Positions 60,540 through 64,000 of a stretch of 64,000 nucleotides of DNA are shown here, piece after piece (the stretch's first letter is position 1; each line of letters starts with the position of its first letter). The stretch covers positions 1,048,585 through 1,112,584 of the forward strand of contig NZ_QXFN01000001.1 in NCBI RefSeq assembly GCF_004886325.1, in the 5' to 3' direction. Under the pieces are notes generated by a model, which saw only the letters and a list, made by a program, of their open reading frames with translations, searched no databases and was not told the DNA's origin. Both the position numbers and the translations under genes were made by a program. The stretch comes from Cellulomonas telluris. GTDB lineage: Bacteria; Actinomycetota; Actinomycetes; Actinomycetales; Cellulomonadaceae.

Positions 60540-60706
60540 CGGCACATCCTGGCAGCGGCCCGCCCCGACCGGCCCGGGTATTGCCGTCGGCGCCGTTTAC
60601 ACCGCACCCGGACGGGTGCATGGTGGGCGGGTCCGATCCGCGCGTTTCGTGCCGGTTTCGGCACGCCTGCGGGCGCGCGGTCCTGCCTCTCGACGAGGAG
60701 ACGAGC

Positions 60707-61855
60707 ATGGCGCGGTGGGGGAAGGCACTCGGGGCGGCGCTGGTCGCCGGGGGGCTGGTGGTCGCCGGCGGGGGACCGGCGTCGGCGCACGACGGGTTCG
60801 GTCATCCGGGGACGTCGTCGGAGGAGCTCGCGCAGCGGTGGCGGTCCGGCCACCACGGCCTGCGTCTGCCGGCGCTCGACTTCACGGGCGCCGTCGCGTC
60901 CGGGCTGGCGGGTCCGCTGGTGTTCGAGGTGGACGGCCGGGACCTGACGGTCGGGCAGGCGTTCGCCGGGCTGCTGACGGCCGTGCCGCAGGGCGGGACG
61001 CCCACGGTCCTGGCGGCGGCGGACCCGCCGGGCGGCGACGTCGCCGCGGTCTCGACGTGGCGCGGCGCGGTGACCTGGGCGGAGCGCACCGGGGACCAGA
61101 CGTCCGTGACCTCGTCGCTGCTCAAGCGCCGTACGCCGGACGGGACGGTCCGGACGGTCGCCGACCTGCTCGCGTACGAGCAGGCGGAGAACCCCGACGG
61201 CGACGTCACGTACGGCGCGCAGGTCACCGACCCGTCCTGCGAGGTGCCGGAGGGCTTCGGGCCGTACACCGGCGTCGTCGACACGCACGGGTACGGCTCC
61301 GCCACGTCGCGGAGCGGCACGACCTACGTCGCCGACGCGGGGGCGAACGCCGTGCTCGCCGTCGACCGGTCCGGCGCGGTGCGGACCGTCGCCGTGCTGC
61401 CGCCGGTGCCGTGGACGATCACCGCCGAGGTCGTCGCGGCCCTCGGGCTGCCCGAGTGCCTCGTCGGTGCGACCTACCTGTTCGAGTCCGTGCCGACCGA
61501 CGTCGAGCTCGGCCACGACGGCTGGCTGGTCGTCTCGACGCTGCCCGGCGGTCCGGAGGACGGCAGCACGGGCTCGCTCGGCGCCGTGCACCGCGTGCAC
61601 CCGCGGACCGGGGAGGTCCGCACGCTCGCGACCGCCCTGTCCGGCGCGACCAACGTCGCCGTCGGCCCGCTCGGTTCGGTGTTCGTCGCCGAGCTGTACG
61701 CCAACGAGGTCTCCCTCGTGACGCCGTGGGGGCACGTGCGCTCGCTCGGCTCGGTGAACCAGCCCGCCGGTGTCGAGTGGGAGGACAACCGGCTGTACGT
61801 CTCGACGGACGTGTTCACCGAGAACGGGAAGGTCGTCGCCGTCCGCTGGCGCTGA
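60707..61855 (+). CDS. Secreted ScyD/ScyE-family protein
   Basis: A 382-residue exported protein. Signal peptide (~1-28, ending GGGPASAH), followed by a beta-propeller-like region with the ScyD/ScyE pattern GTTYVADAGANAVLAVDRSGAVRTVAVLPP ... YLFESVPTDVELGHDGWLVVSTLPGGPEDGSTGSLGAVHRVHPRTGEVRTLATALSGATNVAVGPLGSVFVAELYANEVSLV. The family is named for cyanobacterial scytonemin loci, but actinobacterial copies have no assigned role. GAGGAGA precedes ATG 60707. It is divergent from hen1, with a 167-base gap. Confidence 0.87.
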   Translation: MARWGKALGAALVAGGLVVAGGGPASAHDGFGHPGTSSEELAQRWRSGHHGLRLPALDFTGAVASGLAGPLVFEVDGRDLTVGQAFAGLLTAVPQGGTPTVLAAADPPGGDVAAVSTWRGAVTWAERTGDQTSVTSSLLKRRTPDGTVRTVADLLAYEQAENPDGDVTYGAQVTDPSCEVPEGFGPYTGVVDTHGYGSATSRSGTTYVADAGANAVLAVDRSGAVRTVAVLPPVPWTITAEVVAALGLPECLVGATYLFESVPTDVELGHDGWLVVSTLPGGPEDGSTGSLGAVHRVHPRTGEVRTLATALSGATNVAVGPLGSVFVAELYANEVSLVTPWGHVRSLGSVNQPAGVEWEDNRLYVSTDVFTENGKVVAVRWR

Positions 61856-61870
61856 CGGGGCGTGCGTCCC

Positions 61871-61907
61871 CGGGCGGGGCCGACGCGAGCGGCGCCGGCC
61901 CCGCCCG
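61871..61907. terminator. Bidirectional terminator between ScyD-like gene and PPOX gene
   Basis: A 12-bp perfect stem (61871-61882 with 61896-61907) and a 13-base loop between two convergent genes; it ends 6 bases before the PPOX stop. Confidence 0.75.
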
Positions 61908-61913
61908 CGTGCC

Positions 61914-62324
61914 TCAGTCCTGCTTGGCCGCGCCCCAGCCGTGCCAGTGGTCGACCTCGACGAGGACGCTGACGCGCGCCCGGTCGCGCACCGGGTACGG
62001 GTTGCCGCCGTAGTGCGTCGAGAGCCGGTCGATGTCGACGAGGTCGACGTCGTCGCGGATCTCCACGACGCGCCCCTGCACGCTCACGTGCGTGTACCAG
62101 TTGTCCTCCGCGAGCGCGGTGAGCGAGACGTGCGGGTTCGCGCGCAGGTGCTTGAGACGGGCGCGGCCGGCGTCGAGGTTGAGCAGCACGCGGCCGTCGT
62201 CCTCCAGCAGGTACCAGGTGGCGACGGTGACCGGGTGGCCGTCGGGGTGGATCGTCGCCATCACCGCCGGGTTCGGGCGGCGCAGCAGGTCGACGACGTC
62301 GGCGGGCAGGGGCGGCTTCGGCAC
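61914..62324 (-). CDS. PPOX-class F420-dependent-like protein
   Basis: A 136-residue split beta-barrel protein (LPADVVDLLRRPNPAVMATIHPDGHPVTVATWYLLEDDGRVLLNLDAGRARLKHLRANPHVSLTAL) resembling Rv1155-type F420-binding PPOX proteins. It is a separate protein from the longer PPOX gene at 12239. GTG 62324 has GAGGAG 8 bases upstream. The cofactor and substrate cannot be read from sequence. Confidence 0.9.
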   Translation of the reverse strand: MPKPPLPADVVDLLRRPNPAVMATIHPDGHPVTVATWYLLEDDGRVLLNLDAGRARLKHLRANPHVSLTALAEDNWYTHVSVQGRVVEIRDDVDLVDIDRLSTHYGGNPYPVRDRARVSVLVEVDHWHGWGAAKQD

Positions 62325-62424
62325 GGTGGGCTCCTCGGTTCGGCAGGGCTGGCGCTGCCCGGCGCACGGTGAGTATGGCGACGTGGTCATCGGAGGTGAC
62401 CAATCGCCATCCTCGCGCGCGGCG

Positions 62425-62835
62425 TCAGGGTGCGCGCTGCTCGCGGCGGCCGCCGCGGGCCGCGAACGCGTCGAGCGCGGACAGCACCGGGGGGGACTGC
62501 CACAGGATCGACCGGCGACGGCCGCCGACCTCCGTGAGGGCGCCGACCTCGACGAGCCGGCCGATCGCCTTCATGGCGTTCGTGTGCGAGACGCCCAGCT
62601 CGCGCTGGACGAGCGCCGTCCCGAGGACCGGCTGGCGCAGCACGAGGTCCATCAGCGGCCACACCGCCGCGTCGGCACGCGCCCGCGTGCCGGCCGCCCA
62701 GCCGGCGCGCACCTCGCGCAGGTCCGCCACGAGCTGGCGGCCGTTGACCACGGCGTCGGCCAAGGCCTGGGCCATGGTGTCCACGATCGGAGCGAGGTCG
62801 CCCTTGCTCATGGTCCGACTCGATCGCTCGATCAT
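62425..62835 (-). CDS. Orphan Fic-type C-terminal winged-helix protein
   Basis: A 136-residue protein that matches the C-terminal part of long Fic-family proteins: GDLAPIVDTMAQALADAVVNGRQLVADLREVRAGW, then a winged helix, RQPVLGTALVQRELGVSHTNAMKAIGRLVEVGALTEVGGRRRSILWQSPPVLSALDAFAARGGRR. The Fic catalytic domain with its HPFxxGNGR motif is absent; an in-frame TAG two codons before ATG 62835 closes the frame. It is either a remnant of a Fic gene or a free-standing DNA-binding protein. ATG 62811 is an alternative start. An imperfect palindrome lies just upstream. Confidence 0.75.
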   Translation of the reverse strand: MIERSSRTMSKGDLAPIVDTMAQALADAVVNGRQLVADLREVRAGWAAGTRARADAAVWPLMDLVLRQPVLGTALVQRELGVSHTNAMKAIGRLVEVGALTEVGGRRRSILWQSPPVLSALDAFAARGGRREQRAP

Positions 62836-62844
62836 CCGCTAAGG

Positions 62845-62869
62845 ATGGATAGCACGTGCGCTAGTCCAT
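62845..62869. promoter_or_regulatory. Imperfect palindrome upstream of the Fic-type winged-helix gene
   Basis: Over 25 bases ATGGA and TAGC at the left are mirrored by GCTA and TCCAT at the right around an ACGTGC core, with single-base indels. It lies 10 bases before the winged-helix start, in a locally AT-rich patch, and may be an autoregulatory operator. Confidence 0.45.
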
Positions 62870-62907
62870 CTTTACGCCCTGCAGACCGCCGCGCGCCCCG
62901 CGGGGTC

Positions 62908-63159
62908 TCACCGGCGCCGCATACTCCCGGGGCGGGCCACGAGCGCGAGGCCGACGACGCCCGTGACGCCCGCCCCGACCCACCCGGCCGCGTGCAGCGG
63001 CACGTCGTCGGCCGGGACCGGGCAGGCGGCGGGTGCGGTGTCGTCCGGGCAGGACGCCCACGGCTGCAGGAGCAGCAGGGCACCGACGGCGAGGGCGAGG
63101 ACGACGAGACAGGCGCCGGACCATGCCAGGACCGCGCCGCGGCGATCGCTGTGGGGCAT
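62908..63159 (-). CDS. Small membrane protein with two transmembrane helices
   Basis: An 83-residue protein. Two hydrophobic helices (AVLAWSGACLVVLALAVGALLLLQPW, residues ~9-34, and AAGWVGAGVTGVVGLALVARPG, ~56-77) flank an extracellular loop with two cysteines (SCPDDTAPAACPVPADD) that could form a disulfide. GTAGGAGCACG gives a good ribosome binding site before ATG 63159. There is no known family. It lies 55 bases downstream of tRNA-Lys on the same strand. Confidence 0.7.
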   Translation of the reverse strand: MPHSDRRGAVLAWSGACLVVLALAVGALLLLQPWASCPDDTAPAACPVPADDVPLHAAGWVGAGVTGVVGLALVARPGSMRRR

Positions 63160-63214
63160 CGTGCTCCTACCGGCGGGCGACCTGCTCGCGCCGCCCACTG
63201 CGGCAGGCAGCCGG

Positions 63215-63287
63215 TGGGCCCCGTGGGGATCGAACCCACAACCCGCGGATTAAAAGTCCGCTGCTCTGCCAGTTGAGCTAGAGGCCC
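63215..63287 (-). tRNA. tRNA-Lys (TTT)
   Basis: A 73-base cloverleaf on the minus strand. Acceptor GGGCCTC pairs with GGGGCCC (one T.G pair), discriminator A. The anticodon arm is GCGGA-CTTTTAA-TCCGC, with anticodon TTT. CCA is not encoded. Confidence 0.97.
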
Positions 63288-63646
63288 GGGTGATGAGGGG
63301 ATTCACTCGTGGAACCCGCGGGACAGCACCGGTGTCGTCCGCGAGCGGCCGGGAGGGCGCCTGCAGGCGACGGGACCGACGGTACAGCCTGGTCACGGCG
63401 GTCCGGGATCGTGACGAACCTTCCGGGGGAGGGTTTGTGAGTCGACCTGCGGGATCGGTGGAACCCTCGGGATAACGACGATGTCGTTCGCCCCCGCGGG
63501 GCGTCGCCGCGAGCGAGACTAGAAGCCGAGCGCGTGCTCGGGCCGGACGCTCGTGGGCGCCGTCGGGCGGTTGTCGGCCCGGTTGAAAGCCGTCGCCCAG
63601 GACTCCCGGCTGCGCCGCGTCCTGGACGAGCACGGCGGCCGGTGCC
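63288..63646. other. Intergenic region upstream of tRNA-Lys
   Basis: About 360 bases without a supportable gene. On the minus strand TACCGT (63384-63379) is a candidate -10 for tRNA-Lys. AACGAC and GTCGTT form a small inverted repeat at 63474-63488. A frame reading RTLVGAVGRLSARLKAVAQDSRLRRVLDEHGGR on the plus strand at about 63550-63640 looks protein-like but has no start or family. Confidence 0.4.
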
Positions 63647-64000
63647 GTCGTGGCGGAGGTCGGTTACTCCTTCACCAAGGCCGGCGCGTCCGGGCCGTCC
63701 GCTGACCGCCTCGCGGTCCAGACCCGCACCTCGACCAAGGAGGTCGGCGTCCCGGCCGGCGCGGTCACGTCGTACTCCTACAACTCGCTCGGTCGGCTCA
63801 CCAACGCCACCGAACGCACGGGCGCGACCACGAACGCGGCGTGGGGGTATGGGTACGACAAGGCCGGCAACCGCACGTCGCAGACCCGATCGGCCAACAC
63901 CGGCCTGCCCGCGGGGACCACGACGTACACGTACGACACCACGCACCGTCTGACGTCATCCAGCGCGGACACCACCGCGTGGCAGTACGACGCGGTGGGC
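63647..64000 (+). pseudogene. RHS-repeat protein fragment, 5' truncated and running off the window
   Basis: The plus frame from about 63647 to the window end encodes classic RHS/YD repeats: SYSYNSLGRLTNATERTGATTNAAWGYGYDKAGNRTSQTRSA and TYTYDTTHRLTSSSADTTAWQYDAVG. An in-frame TGA at 63584-63586 and the lack of a start or signal peptide show that this is not an intact N-terminus. RHS proteins are large surface or toxin-delivery proteins, so this is a degraded or displaced 3' piece whose end lies outside the window. Codon use is typical of the genome. Confidence 0.75.

Noticed and set aside
63250-63633. Minus-strand open frame covering tRNA-Lys and the upstream region
   Set aside because: It runs through a certain tRNA gene, has low-complexity sequence and no ribosome binding site or family similarity.

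Overview
The window reads as chromosomal DNA of a cellulolytic high-GC actinobacterium, most probably a Cellulomonas. The reasons are very high GC throughout, frequent GTG starts, a GH6 endoglucanase that I recognise as the CenA type of Cellulomonas fimi (CBM2, Pro-Thr linker, GH6), several other secreted polysaccharide hydrolases, a BldC regulator, and a C50-carotenoid cluster of the Corynebacterium/Micrococcus kind. Genus is inference. There is no prophage, insertion sequence, CRISPR array or rRNA.

Layout. 1-19 kb: an actinobacterial purine block (purL ... purF-purM, DUF3073, bldC) into which two CBM2 cellulases (GH5 and GH6), a DUF4142/class F sortase pair, an RNB ribonuclease, a VanY-like carboxypeptidase and rsgA are interleaved. 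19.5-19.9 kb: a tRNA Glu-Asp-Phe operon on the minus strand. 20-24.6 kb: a small metallopeptidase, a secreted S1 protease, a LysR regulator, an LLM flavin oxidoreductase and galE. 24.8-30.2 kb: a tightly overlapped operon crtE-crtB-crtI-crtYe-crtYf-crtEb for a cyclic C50 carotenoid. 30-35 kb: surE, a PfkB kinase, a YceI protein and a secreted GH16/CBM13 glucanase. 35-37 kb: a three-gene unit around a WxG-motif protein that looks like a type VII secretion cargo unit. 37-44 kb: rtcB, YchJ, an ECF42-type sigma factor with its DGPF partner, DUF1028, an AsnO/NAGGN-type amidotransferase and a ZIP transporter. 44-56 kb: a MOSC protein, a secreted GH3, then a LacI-controlled locus with a tandem HAD protein and a complete ECF transporter (S, fused A-A, T), followed by a large GH43/LamG protein divergent from an unassigned secreted TIM-barrel protein. 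56-60.5 kb: a pnkp-hen1 RNA repair cassette. 60.7-64 kb: a ScyD-like secreted protein, a PPOX enzyme, an orphan Fic C-terminal winged helix, a small membrane protein, tRNA-Lys and the start of an RHS-repeat fragment that runs off the window.

Functionally, cellulose (GH5, GH6), beta-glucan (GH16) and arabinan-type (GH43) hydrolases supply sugars, and two LacI-type palindrome sets suggest sugar-responsive control. Two RNA repair routes (RtcB, and Pnkp with Hen1) are encoded about 18 kb apart.

About fifteen genes start with ATG or GTG 6-7 bases after a TANNNT-like hexamer and have no convincing Shine-Dalgarno, which points to widespread leaderless transcription; I used this to settle several start codons. 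The loci I would look at first are the LacI/HAD-HAD/ECF transporter divergon with its two exact 18-bp inverted operators, the WxG operon, the repeat array ahead of the carotenoid genes, and the orphan Fic-type winged helix with a palindrome at its promoter.
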